Positions 12,302-20,419 of a stretch of 64,000 nt of DNA are shown here, piece by piece. Numbering within the stretch: the first letter of the stretch is position 1; every line of letters starts with the position of its first letter. The DNA lies in the NCBI RefSeq assembly GCF_019048865.1, contig NZ_CP077604.1, forward strand, positions 3,286,001 to 3,350,000, given 5' to 3'. The position numbers were made by a program, and so were the translations under genes. This DNA is from Aquihabitans sp. G128 (GTDB taxonomy: Bacteria; Actinomycetota; Acidimicrobiia; Acidimicrobiales; Iamiaceae). Below the pieces are notes generated by a model. The model ran no database searches, was not told the origin of the DNA, and was given only the letters and a program-made list of their open reading frames with translations.

Positions 12302-13436
12302 ATGTACACGCTCATCGCCAAACCGCTCGAAGTTCTTCTACGGGCTCTGGCCGAACTACGCCGGCGCCATCTCGCTGCTGACGCTCAGCATCATGATCAT
12401 CCTGCTGCCGCTGACCCTCAAGGGCACGCGCTCGATGCTGGCCATGCAGAAGCTGCAGCCCGAGCTCAAGAAGCTCCAGAACAAGCACCGCGACGATCGG
12501 CAGAAGCTGAACGAAGAGGTGATGAAGTTCTACAAGGAGAACAACATCAACCCGATGTCGGGCTGCCTCCCGCTCATCCTGCAGATGCCGGTCTTCTTCA
12601 TCCTCTACCGCACGCTGTACCAGCTGCTGAACCGGGCGCCCTACGGCTTCGACGTCGGTGCCGCCGTGGCCCGGTCGTCGAACAAGGTCAACGGGAGCGT
12701 GTTCGAGAAGTTCGGCTACTTCCGTCCCAAGCACCTGGACACCTCGTCCAAGCTGTATCAGGACCTCAGCTCCACCCGGGAGATGCGCTCCTTCGGGATC
12801 AACCTGGCCGAGTCGGCCCAGAAGGCCTTCTCCCACGGCTTCACCAAGGCGCTGCCGTTCATCGTGCTGGTCCTGGGCGTCACGGCCACCAGCTACTACC
12901 AGCAGAAGCAGATCGCCGGCCGGAACCCGGCGGCTGCCGCCGCCAACCCGCAGCAGCAGATGCTCATGAAGATCATGCCGCTGTTCTTCGCCTTCATCTC
13001 GCTGACGCTGCCGGCCGGCATCGTCGTGTACTTCCTGGTGTCGAACCTGTTCCGCATCGGCCAGCAGGCGTTCATCACCCGAACGATGTACCGCGACAGC
13101 GATGGCGTCGTGGCCACCACCGGCAAGGAAGTTGACACTTCGTCAACAGCGAAGCCCGGGGGGCTGCTGGCCCAGCTGCGCGAACAGGGGCTCCCGAGCC
13201 CCGCCAAGGCCCGCGAGGACTACCGCGCCGGCCGCGGCACCGTCACCGGCAAGACCGGCGCCAAGACCGCCACCAAGACCAGCGCGAAGGCGCCGGCCAA
13301 GGGTGGGGCCAAGGCCACGGCTGCCGAGAAGCCCAAGACCGCCAAGCCGGCTGCGCCTTCGCGCACGGCTGCGGGCCCGAGTCGAACGGCGCCTCAGAAC
13401 GCCAACCGGTCCCGCACGAAGAAGAAGAGGAAGTGA
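12302..13436 (+). CDS. yidC: Membrane protein insertase YidC, frame change near the N-terminus
   Basis: YidC/Oxa1 inserts proteins into the cytoplasmic membrane, alone or with SecYEG. The downstream frame has the family sequence FYGLWPNYAGAISLLTL, then PLTLKGTRSMLAMQKLQPELKKLQ, the long conserved cytoplasmic loop, MSGCLPLILQMPVFFILYRTLY, and two more hydrophobic helices, ending in a Lys/Ala-rich tail (about 110 residues) likely to touch the ribosome. The ATG at 12302 (MYTLIAKPLE) is in a different frame; the join must fall within about 12322-12340 (one extra or two missing bases). The total length, 1135 nt, is one more than a multiple of three, consistent with one extra base. Gram-positive-type short YidC without the large periplasmic domain. 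Confidence 0.9.
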
Positions 13437-13442
13437 TCATCC

Positions 13443-14369
13443 GTGCAGTGGGTTGAGACCACGGGACGAACCGTGGAAGACGCAAAGGAAGCCGCGCTGG
13501 ACCAGCTCGGCATCGACGAGAGCGAAGCCGAGTTCGAGGTGCTCGAGGAGCCCAAGACCGGGCTCTTCGGTCGGGTTCGCAGCGAGGCCCGCGTGCGGGC
13601 TCGCGTGGTGCCCAAGGCTCCCCGACCGAAGCAGGAGCGCCGTCCCCGCAAGCAGCGGGCTCGTCGTGAGGACGCCGCCCCCAAGGCCACCGGCGGTCGC
13701 AAGCCCGCCGGGACCACTGCGGTCGCCGATCCCGAAGCCGAGGTCGGCGACGACACCGAGGCCGCACCGGCCGCCAAGCCGGCCGCCAAGCGGGCTCCCG
13801 CCAAGAAGCGCAGCAATCGGAGCCGTTCCGGTTCCTCCTCCGGTGGCGAGGCCACCGACAACCAGGAAGGCAACGACATGAGCGACGACGCGGTCTCGGT
13901 CGACGAGCAGGCGGACATCATCAGCGAGTTCCTCGAGGGGCTGCTGGTGGCCCTCGACGTGTCCGGTGACATCGGCCGGACCAAGGTCGACGACGACACC
14001 GTCGAGCTGGCGGTCGAGGGCAACGACCTCGGGCTGCTCATCGGCCCCAAGGGCCAGACCCTCACCGCCGTGCACGAGCTCTCCCGCACCGTGCTGCAGC
14101 GTCGGGCCACCGGTCGCCACGACGGCCGGGTCCGCATCGACATCGGCGGCTACCGCCAGCGTCGCCAGGAGGCCCTTGCCCGCTTCGTGCGGGCCCAGGC
14201 CGACGAGGTGCTCGCCCAAGGCGTGGCCCGCTCGCTCGAGCCCATGAACGCGGTCGACCGCAAGGTCGTCCACGACACCGTGAACGAGATCGACGGCGTC
14301 GAGACGCTGTCCGAAGGCGTCGATCCCGACCGCCGCGTCGTGATCGTGCCCGAGGGCGCCGACGCTTGA
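13443..14369 (+). CDS. jag: Jag/KhpB RNA-binding protein (Jag-N, KH, R3H domains)
   Basis: 308 residues. Jag_N domain at residues 1-50 (VQWVETTGRTVEDAKEAAL ... EEPKTGLFGR), a long Lys/Ala/Pro/Ser-rich linker (55-145), a KH domain carrying the GLLIGPKGQTL loop near residue 200, and an R3H domain (RRQEALARFVRAQADEV ... MNAVDRKVVHDTV). The family binds RNA and affects cell elongation and division in Firmicutes; here it is part of the conserved yidC-jag-rsmG set. GTG start 6 bp after the yidC stop; its TGA overlaps the rsmG start (TTGA). The linker is longer than in Bacillus, common for actinobacteria. Confidence 0.93.
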   Translation: MQWVETTGRTVEDAKEAALDQLGIDESEAEFEVLEEPKTGLFGRVRSEARVRARVVPKAPRPKQERRPRKQRARREDAAPKATGGRKPAGTTAVADPEAEVGDDTEAAPAAKPAAKRAPAKKRSNRSRSGSSSGGEATDNQEGNDMSDDAVSVDEQADIISEFLEGLLVALDVSGDIGRTKVDDDTVELAVEGNDLGLLIGPKGQTLTAVHELSRTVLQRRATGRHDGRVRIDIGGYRQRRQEALARFVRAQADEVLAQGVARSLEPMNAVDRKVVHDTVNEIDGVETLSEGVDPDRRVVIVPEGADA

Positions 14370-15001
14370 CCGCCTCGCTGACCGAGCTCCTCACCGAGAG
14401 CCGTCAGCTGGGCTTCCTCGGCCCGGGACCGGTCGAGGACCACATCTGGAGGGCGGCGGCCTACCTGGCCGCCGCCCCCGCCCCTCCCGCCCGCGCCCTC
14501 GACCTGGGTGCGGGCGGCGGTCTTCCCGGGCTGGTGCTCGCCGCGACCGCTTGGCCGGAGACGCACTGGTGCTTCCTGGACGGCATGTCCCGGCGCACCT
14601 CCTTCCTCGAGCGAGCCGTGGCCAAGCTGGGCCTCGCCGATCGTGTCGACGTCGTGACCGAACGGGCGGAGCTCACCGGCCACGATCCTGCGCACCGCGG
14701 GGCGTACGACCTGGTGGTCGCCCGGAGCTTCGCTGCCCCGGCCGTGGCCGCCGAGTGCGCCGCTCCCCTGCTGCGGCCCGGTGGCCACCTCGTGGTCAGC
14801 GAACCACCGGAAACGCCCCTGGCCGAGCGCTGGCCCGCGGAGGGCTTGGCCGAGCTGGGGTTCGGCACTCCAGAGGCGGTCGCCGTGCCCGGACCGTCGG
14901 GCGAGGAGCCCACGCACCTGGTGCGCCTGGAGCTGGTGGCGGCCCCCGCTGATCGCTACCCCCGCCGGGTGGGCATCCCCGCCAAGCGCCCCCTCTTCTG
15001 A
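14366..15001 (+). CDS. rsmG: 16S rRNA (guanine527-N7)-methyltransferase RsmG
   Basis: 211 residues. RsmG (GidB) methylates N7 of G527 in 16S rRNA using S-adenosylmethionine; loss of it gives low-level streptomycin resistance in other bacteria. The SAM-binding motif is ALDLGAGGGLPGLVLA (around residue 45), followed by FLDGMSRRTSFLERAV and YDLVVARSFAAPAVAAE, the family's motif region. TTG start at 14366, overlapping the jag stop; no other start fits the family N-terminus. It closes the rpmH-rsmG operon; beyond it lies the gene-free island. Confidence 0.92.
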   Translation: MTASLTELLTESRQLGFLGPGPVEDHIWRAAAYLAAAPAPPARALDLGAGGGLPGLVLAATAWPETHWCFLDGMSRRTSFLERAVAKLGLADRVDVVTERAELTGHDPAHRGAYDLVVARSFAAPAVAAECAAPLLRPGGHLVVSEPPETPLAERWPAEGLAELGFGTPEAVAVPGPSGEEPTHLVRLELVAAPADRYPRRVGIPAKRPLF

Positions 15002-15342
15002 GCGTCGTGCGCATCCGGGGGATCGGGTTGCCGGCCCCGCCACGTCGGGTGTCCGCCGCGGCGGACCAGGACTCCCGAGGGATCGACGGAGGGTTGGGCG
15101 GCCGGTGGGGCACGCTGCGCCTGGTCCGGGTTGGTGAAGCGCCTGGCCCGTGGACGGGCTCGCACCCGATGCCGGCAGCACGTCGCCCTGCCGACGTCGG
15201 CCCGGCGCGCGCCGACCGGCGCAGATCGTTCGTCTTCGGGGCGGCCGGGATTGTCTGGGACGTTGCGCGTTGACTGCAGGGAGGGCAGCGCGGTGGGCGA
15301 GCACCCTCGACCGGCCACCCCGGTTCGGCCGGAGCGGCCCGT

Positions 15343-15356
15343 GTTTCACGTGGAAC
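15343..15356. promoter_or_regulatory. parS-like centromere site 1
   Basis: GTTTCACGTGGAAC. It keeps the CACGTG core and GTTTC left arm of the bacterial parS consensus (GTTTCACGTGAAAC in actinobacteria) with one change in the right arm (AAAC to GAAC after the core). Bound by ParB, which spreads and loads SMC. Lies 342 bp beyond rsmG and 63 bp from site 2. Confidence 0.85.
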
Positions 15357-15405
15357 TGCCTGCCCTGGCGGCAGGTCCAACGATGTCGAGGTGATCCTGA
15401 CGCCG

Positions 15406-15419
15406 GTTCCACGTGGAAC
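15406..15419. promoter_or_regulatory. parS-like centromere site 2
   Basis: GTTCCACGTGGAAC, a perfect 14-bp palindrome with the parS core CACGTG and symmetric GTTC/GAAC arms. It differs from the usual parS consensus by the matching change in both arms, suggesting that this is the form recognised by the local ParB. Confidence 0.85.
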
Positions 15420-15750
15420 TGCTACCGACACGCTGCAAGCCCCGGACGGACATGGCCGGCGATCGGCACCCGGCGCGTTCGGCGATCGGGGTCCGAGACC
15501 GAGTGGTTCGAGGTGCCTCCGCGCCGGCCACCACGCATGGGGCAGGTCGACCGTGGACCGGTCGATCACCCCATGCAACCTCCAGGGAGGGGCCCCGCCT
15601 GATGATCGAGGCGTCCGGGGGCGCATCCGGCCATTCCGGCCGGGCGTGCGCATCCTCGCCCTACGCCACTGGATCTGCCGCTCTGGGCCTGGATCGTGCG
15701 TCGCTGGGCGGCAGCGGGTCGGCCTCCTCCGGCGAGCCGTCGATGGGTGA

Positions 15751-15766
15751 CGCGTCCGCGGACGCG
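15751..15766. repeat. Outlying copy of the CGCGTCCGCGGACGCG palindrome
   Basis: A perfect 16-bp palindrome identical to the one that punctuates the tandem array further right, but separated from it by about 390 bp of unrelated sequence. Its presence outside the array suggests that the palindrome itself, rather than the whole repeat unit, is the element being kept. Confidence 0.7.
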
Positions 15767-15977
15767 CCCGCAGCGCCGTGCGGTTCCGCAGGGCGCTTGG
15801 CGTGCAGCGGCCCGTTGGCGTACCTCCCTCGAGGCGCTCGAGTCCTCAGGATGCGGGCCGATGCAGGTCGGGAGGACACCTGCAGGCCTAACGCGCCCAG
15901 GCCGGCTGGGACCGCCGGCTGGCCCTGCCACCCACGGCAGGGTCGCTCGTGTGGCGCCCTGGTCCCCCGCTTGTGGG

Positions 15978-16676
15978 GCGCCGATCCCGGTCGCGTCCCT
16001 GCGCTGGGCTGGGGTCGGGGGCTGGACACGTCCGGGACGCGCCGACCGCCGGGCCGTGCGCCGTTCCGGGTGGGGATGCGTCGGTGGTCTCGCTGTGGGG
16101 CGTGGGTAGCCAGCCGCGTCTCGTGCGCCGGGCCGGGGTCGGGGGGGATGGACGCGCCCGCGGACGCGTCGACCGCCGGGGCGCCGACCCCGGTCGCGTC
16201 CCTGCGCTGGGCTGGGGTCGGGGGGCTGGACGCGCCCGCGGACGCGTCGACCGCCGGGCCTTTTGGCGGTCTTCCGGGGTGGGGATGCATCGACGGTCTC
16301 GCGTCGGTGGGGCTTGGGTCGCTGGTGGTGTGCGATGCGCTGGGCTGAGGTCGGGGTGCTGGCGCGTCCGCGGACGCGCCGGGATGCATCTGTGGTCTCG
16401 CGTGGGTGGGGCTTGGGTCGCTGGTGGTGTGCGATGCGCTGGGCTGAGGTCGGGGTGGTGACGCGTCCGCGGACGCGCCGGGATGCATCTGTGGTCTCGC
16501 GTGGGTGGGGCTTGGGTCGCTGGTGGTGTGCGATGCGCTGGGCTGAGGTCGGGGTGGTGACGCGTCCGCGGACGCGCCGGGATGCATCTGTGGTCTTGCG
16601 TCGGTGGGGCTTGGGTCGCTGGTGGTGTGCGATGCGCTGGCATGAGGTTCGGGGTGCTGGCGCGTCCGCGGACGCG
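15978..16676. repeat. Tandem repeat array punctuated by a 16-bp perfect palindrome
   Basis: Three almost identical units of 99, 99 and 100 bp start at 16363, 16462 and 16561, each opening with CGCGTCCGCGGACGCG followed by CCGGGATGCATCTGTGGTCT, a G/T-rich middle and GATGCGCTGGGCTGAGGTCG. A last palindrome closes the array at 16661-16676. To the left lie more diverged, shorter or longer units, with one-mismatch palindromes CGCGCCCGCGGACGCG at 16153 and 16231 (78 bp apart) and related CTGCGCTGGGCTGGGGTCGGGG blocks from 15985. Units of 78, 132, 99, 99 and 100 bp do not keep a reading frame, so a coding role is unlikely. It is not a CRISPR array: the intervening DNA is repeated too. Confidence 0.85.
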
Positions 16677-17569
16677 TCGCACCGCGAGCCTCCCTGGCCG
16701 GCCCGGCCTGGTGCGGTGCGGTGGCCGACTCGATCGCTCGCGAGCTGGGTCAGGCGGATGGCCGGCGACGGACGCGTCCGCAGGTGCGTCCGCAGGTGTG
16801 TCCGAACGGGCGCCTGGGTCGGCCTTGCAGATCGTCATGCGCGGGAAAGCGGTGCACCCGGTCCCACCTGGCCACGCCGGATGCGCCTGGCTTGCGCTGC
16901 TCGCTTCCAACTGCGCCTGGTCCGTGGCGCTCCCGAACGCGTGGCCGTCGCCTGCCGTGCTCCGAGGCATCCGCGGGGGGAGCTGATTCCCGAGGTGCCT
17001 GGATCTGCTCGTCGGCCGACACGGATGGCACCAGTCCCGCTCGTCGTCGTCCTGATCCGTCCGTAGCGGCCGGGTCCGGACCCCGGATGCCCTGGTCCCC
17101 AGGCACACCGTTGGCTGCTCCCCGGCGAGGCGAGAGCTCACGCCAACGCCGTGGCCCCGCCGGCACGGTCGGTCGGCCTCCTCGTCGATCCCACGCCACG
17201 CCGCGCCACGCTGCACCGTGCGAGGTCGGCGCAGGATCATTCGCAGAACGCTCGTGTCGACGCTCCGTCGTCCGGGCCGCACGGCGCTTCCCCCGAGTCG
17301 GGCGGGTGATCTCCCTGCGGCAGGTTGCAGGGGAGTTCGGGGGCGACGGGGCCGGTCGATGGCGTCTCGGCCCGGGCTGCTGCTCACGCAGCGGTCGGTC
17401 CTGACGGGTGGGGAGCGGGCGGCGCGTGGTTCCCGTGCGACGCCTGCGTAGCGGCTAGGCGCCGGGCGGAGGCTGCCAAGGGATCTGGTCTGACCGAGGT
17501 CCGTGGCTGCCCCGGTCTGCGACCCTCGCACCCTGCGCTGCGCATGCGGGACCTCCGCCGCACGAGGTC

Positions 17570-17583
17570 GTTTCACGTGGAAC
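17570..17583. promoter_or_regulatory. parS-like centromere site 3
   Basis: GTTTCACGTGGAAC, identical to site 1. It lies 247 bp before the parA start and 71 bp before site 4. Confidence 0.85.
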
Positions 17584-17640
17584 CCGTAGCCTGCCGCTCA
17601 GTGGCGCCGGACCTTGGCCTGAGGCTCGGCCGGTCGCCTT

Positions 17641-17654
17641 GTTCCACGTGGAAC
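17641..17654. promoter_or_regulatory. parS-like centromere site 4
   Basis: GTTCCACGTGGAAC, identical to site 2, a perfect palindrome. It is 163 bp upstream of the parA start codon, so ParB bound here could also repress parAB transcription. Confidence 0.85.
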
Positions 17655-17816
17655 GTGCCCGGCCACCTTGTCGTTCGTCTCCGCAGCCCGTGCATGGTGG
17701 CGGAGGTGCCCGGCGAGGTGACCAAGCTGGCCGCATTGGCGGTCGGGGAGCGAGTCGGAGCGCACGGTGTCGATCGGTGCTTGACCCTGGGCGGTGGTGC
17801 GGGAAGGATGGGCCGC

Positions 17817-18779
17817 GTGACTGATTCCTCCCCGTCCACCGACGAGCTCGAGGAACGGGGCAAGGCGATCTTCGCCCGGCTGCGCGATGAACCCGATGCG
17901 GGCTCGTCGACGGCGCCGACGGAGCCTGCCGAGACGACCGATGCTCCGGTTCCCGACGCTGTCGACGCACCCGCCGAGGCCGATCTCGCGCCCAAGGGCC
18001 GGACCATCCCGCCTCTACCGCGCATCATCGCCGTGGCCAACCAGAAGGGTGGGGTGGGCAAGACCACCACGGCGGTGAACCTCGGCGCCTGCCTGGCCGA
18101 CATCGGCTACCGGGTGCTGGTGGTCGACCTGGATCCGCAGGGCAACGCCAGCACCGGCCTCGGGATCAACATCCGAGGCCTGCAGGCCTCGATGTACGAC
18201 GTGATCCTGAGCGACGTGCCCATCGAGGACTGCGTCGAGGCCTCGTCGGTGCGCAACCTCTTCGTCGCTCCGGCGAGCCTCGACCTGGCCGGTGCGGAGA
18301 TCGAGCTGGTACCGGCCTTCAGCCGCGAGATGCGCCTCAAGCAGGCCCTGGCCGAGGTGCGCGACGACTACGACTACGTCTTGATCGACTGCCCACCGTC
18401 GCTCGGCCTGCTCACCATCAACGGCATGGCCGCCGCCACCGAGGTGCTCGTGCCGATCCAGTGCGAGTACTACGCGCTGGAGGGCCTCGGCCAGCTGCTG
18501 CGCAACGTCGGGCTGGTGCAGAAGAACCTGAACCCCACCCTGGAGGTGAGCACCATCGTGCTGGTCATGTACGACGCTCGCACGAAGCTCTCCGACCAGG
18601 TCGCCTCCGAAGTCCGCGAACACTTCAGCGAGAAGGTCTGCAAGATCATGATCCCGCGCACCGTGCGCTTGTCGGAGGCGCCGTCCTTCGGCCAGCCGAT
18701 CATCGCGTTCGACCCGACCTCCCGAGGCGCCATCGCCTACAAGGAACTGGCGAAGGAGGTCGCCGGTGGCCCGGCGTAG
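17817..18779 (+). CDS. parA: Chromosome partitioning ATPase ParA
   Basis: 320 residues. ParA is the deviant-Walker ATPase that, with ParB bound at parS, moves newly replicated origins apart. The P-loop KGGVGKTTTAVNLG starts near residue 77 (signature lysine present), followed by VVDLDPQGNASTGLG and YDYVLIDCPPSLGLLTING, all diagnostic. The first 65 residues are an acidic, Pro/Ala-rich extension. The frame is open far upstream; GTG 17817 is chosen because GGGAAGG sits 9 nt before it (an ATG three codons earlier is too close to that site). The end overlaps parB by 14 bp, so the pair is an operon. Confidence 0.96.
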   Translation: MTDSSPSTDELEERGKAIFARLRDEPDAGSSTAPTEPAETTDAPVPDAVDAPAEADLAPKGRTIPPLPRIIAVANQKGGVGKTTTAVNLGACLADIGYRVLVVDLDPQGNASTGLGINIRGLQASMYDVILSDVPIEDCVEASSVRNLFVAPASLDLAGAEIELVPAFSREMRLKQALAEVRDDYDYVLIDCPPSLGLLTINGMAAATEVLVPIQCEYYALEGLGQLLRNVGLVQKNLNPTLEVSTIVLVMYDARTKLSDQVASEVREHFSEKVCKIMIPRTVRLSEAPSFGQPIIAFDPTSRGAIAYKELAKEVAGGPA

Positions 18780-19680
18780 CGGTCTCGGCAAGGGCCTGGG
18801 CGCCCTCATCCCCAGCGAGGTCGCCACCTCCGAGGACGAGGCCGCCCTGCGCGAACTCCTCGTCAGCCAGATCGAGCCGAACCCGCACCAACCGCGCGGG
18901 TACTTCGACGAGGAGGCCCTCGTGTCGCTCACGGCATCGGTGGCCGAGCTCGGCGTGTTGCAGCCGGTGCTGGTGCGCCCGGTGGGCCAGGATCGCTACG
19001 AGCTCATCGCCGGCGAGCGTCGGTGGCGGGCCGCCAAGCGGGCAGGCCTCCAGGCCATCCCCGCCGTGGTGCGCAAGATCGACGACACCGCCTCGCTCGA
19101 GCAGGCGGTGGTGGAGAACCTCCACCGCCAGGACCTCAACCCCCTGGAGGAGGCGGCGGCCTACCAGCAGCTCATCGAGGACTTCCGCCTCTCGCACGAC
19201 GACGTGGCGCGTCGGGTGGGCAAGAGCCGCTCCGCGGTGTCCAACACCCTGCGCTTGTTCCAGCTGCCCCCGGGCATCCAGAAGCTGGTGGCGGAGACCC
19301 AGCTCTCGGCCGGGCACGCCCGGGCGCTGCTGGGCACCCCGGACCGCTCGTTCCAGGAGGCGCTCGCTCGCCGAGCCGTGGCCGAGTCGCTGTCGGTGCG
19401 CGAGGTCGAAGAGGCGGTGCGCGCCCGCAGCGGCCAGCTCGATGGTGACGACGCCCCCGCTGCTGGTGGGGGAGCGGGTCCGTCGGCGTCGAGCGCCGGC
19501 CGCCGTCTGCGGCCACCGGGGCTGCTCGAGCTCGAGGAGCTGCTCTCGGATCGGCTCGACACCCGGGTCAAGGTCTCCATGGGGGCCAAGCGGGGCAAGG
19601 TGACCATCGACTTCGCCACGCTCGAGGACTTGGAGCGCATCTACCGCGCCATGACCACCCCTCCCGTTGCTGAGGACTAG
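18766..19680 (+). CDS. parB: Chromosome partitioning protein ParB
   Basis: 304 residues. ParB binds parS, uses CTP to slide along DNA and recruits SMC. Order: N-terminal ParA-stimulating segment (RRSGLGKGLGALIP, with basic residues), the CTP-binding domain with GERRWRAAKRAG at residues 83-94 and VENLHRQDLNPLEEAAAYQ, a helix-turn-helix (DVARRVGKSRSAVSNTLRLFQLP), SAGHARALLG, and a C-terminal dimerisation domain after a Gly/Ala-rich linker. GTG start inside the 3' end of parA. Its cognate parS sites lie 1.1-3.4 kb upstream. Confidence 0.96.
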   Translation: MARRSGLGKGLGALIPSEVATSEDEAALRELLVSQIEPNPHQPRGYFDEEALVSLTASVAELGVLQPVLVRPVGQDRYELIAGERRWRAAKRAGLQAIPAVVRKIDDTASLEQAVVENLHRQDLNPLEEAAAYQQLIEDFRLSHDDVARRVGKSRSAVSNTLRLFQLPPGIQKLVAETQLSAGHARALLGTPDRSFQEALARRAVAESLSVREVEEAVRARSGQLDGDDAPAAGGGAGPSASSAGRRLRPPGLLELEELLSDRLDTRVKVSMGAKRGKVTIDFATLEDLERIYRAMTTPPVAED

Positions 19681-19752
19681 GACGGCAGCGCGTCCCTTCG
19701 CCGGTGGTCGAGGGTCGCACCCGACCGACGGCCCTGAGCCTGATCCACGGGT

Positions 19753-19761
19753 TTATCCACA
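19753..19761 (+). promoter_or_regulatory. Perfect E. coli-type DnaA box downstream of parB
   Basis: TTATCCACA, matching the strong DnaA-box consensus at all nine positions, with weaker ATCCACG (19742-) and TGTGGT (19778-) cores beside it. It lies about 8.6 kb from dnaA in a convergent gap without promoters, so it may titrate DnaA rather than regulate a gene. Confidence 0.55.
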
Positions 19762-19893
19762 GGATGTGGGAAAGGCTGTGGTCAACCCTGCGCCTCTCGC
19801 GCGAGGTGAGGCCGCCGGCATCGCCGAATGCGGGTGACTAGTTGTTGACGAAACGTCAGTAGCCCTCCACCAATCCCGCAGGCTGTGGGACGC

Positions 19894-19927
19894 GAAACGG
19901 GACCAGCCCGAGGGCTGGTCCCGTTTC
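19894..19927. terminator. Bidirectional intrinsic terminator between parB and trxA
   Basis: A 16-bp perfect stem (GAAACGGGACCAGCCC / GGGCTGGTCCCGTTTC) with a 2-nt loop, flanked by CGTTT-type T runs on one side and their complement on the other. It lies between convergent genes and can end transcripts from both sides. Confidence 0.85.
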
Positions 19928-20007
19928 GTTCCGGCCGCTCCCGAGGGGGGAGGGAGGGGAACGGCCGATGATCGGAGGCCTCTGTCGGCGCCAAGGGCGC
20001 CGAGGGA

Positions 20008-20334
20008 TCAGAGGAAGTCGCCGAGGTTCTGGAGGAGGCCGGCCTTGCCGGACGCTCCCTGGAACCGGTGGGCCGGCTGGCCGTCCTTGAAGACGATGAG
20101 CGTGGGGATGCTCATGATGTCGAACTGGCGAGCCAGGTCCGGGTTCTCGTCCACGTTGACCTTGGCGACGGTGATCTTGTCGCTGTTCTCGCCGGCGACC
20201 TCGTCGAGGATGGGGGCGAGCATCTTGCAGGGACCGCACCACTCGGCCCAGAAGTCGACGACGACGGGCTTCTCGGCGGTGGCGATCTCTTCGGCGAAGT
20301 TCGTCTGGTTCAGGGTGTTGATGGCATTGGCCAT
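20008..20334 (-). CDS. trxA: Thioredoxin
   Basis: 108 residues, the family length. A small cytoplasmic disulfide reductant; the active site is WAEWCGPCKML (Cys-Gly-Pro-Cys), followed by VNVDENPDLARQFDIMSIPTLIVF with the conserved cis-proline loop (SIPT). ATG at 20334. It follows trxB by 85 bp on the same strand, so oxidised thioredoxin and its reductase are made together, as in mycobacterial trxB2-trxC. Confidence 0.97.
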   Translation of the reverse strand: MANAINTLNQTNFAEEIATAEKPVVVDFWAEWCGPCKMLAPILDEVAGENSDKITVAKVNVDENPDLARQFDIMSIPTLIVFKDGQPAHRFQGASGKAGLLQNLGDFL

Positions 20335-20419
20335 GGTGTCGGTCTCCTTGGGATGTACAGGTGGTGCAACCGGATGGCTCACCCACGCATTCCCATCGGA
20401 ATGGGAGCGGGGCGAGGGG

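Larger units (their letters stand above)
15002..17816. other. 2.8-kb gene-free island between rsmG and parA
   Basis: No recognisable gene in 2815 bp. Long open frames occur in several frames on both strands, but they encode Pro/Arg/His/Ser-rich sequence without family similarity and share no ribosome-binding site, as expected from GC-rich DNA with few stops. The island holds four parS-like sites (two near each end), a tandem palindrome array in the middle (15978-16676), a perfect 16-bp palindrome GTCCGCCGCGGCGGAC at 15051-15066 just after rsmG, and three short direct repeats of a GGTGCGTCCGCA-type 12-mer at 16770-16805. In other actinobacteria the rsmG-parA gap is a few tens to hundreds of bp. 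The parA promoter must lie at the right end. Confidence 0.75.
19681..20007. other. Convergent gap between parB and trxA with a DnaA box and a terminator
   Basis: 327 bp without a gene between two genes transcribed towards each other. It contains a perfect DnaA box (19753-19761) and a strong terminator hairpin (19894-19927), both listed separately. A second hairpin GGCGCC-AAG-GGCGCC lies at about 19987-20001 just before the trxA stop. Nothing coding is seen. Confidence 0.7.

Noticed and set aside
15978..16676. Possible CRISPR array.
   Set aside because: The whole unit, not only a short repeat, is repeated; there are no unique spacers and no cas genes.
15661..17576. Long open frames on both strands in the rsmG-parA island, including a minus-strand frame with a 33-residue repeat (HPGASADASPPRP...).
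   Set aside because: The 33-residue repeats follow from the 99-bp DNA repeat, other units are 78, 132 and 100 bp and break frame, every frame gives low-complexity Pro/Arg/His-rich sequence, and no ribosome-binding site or family match is present.
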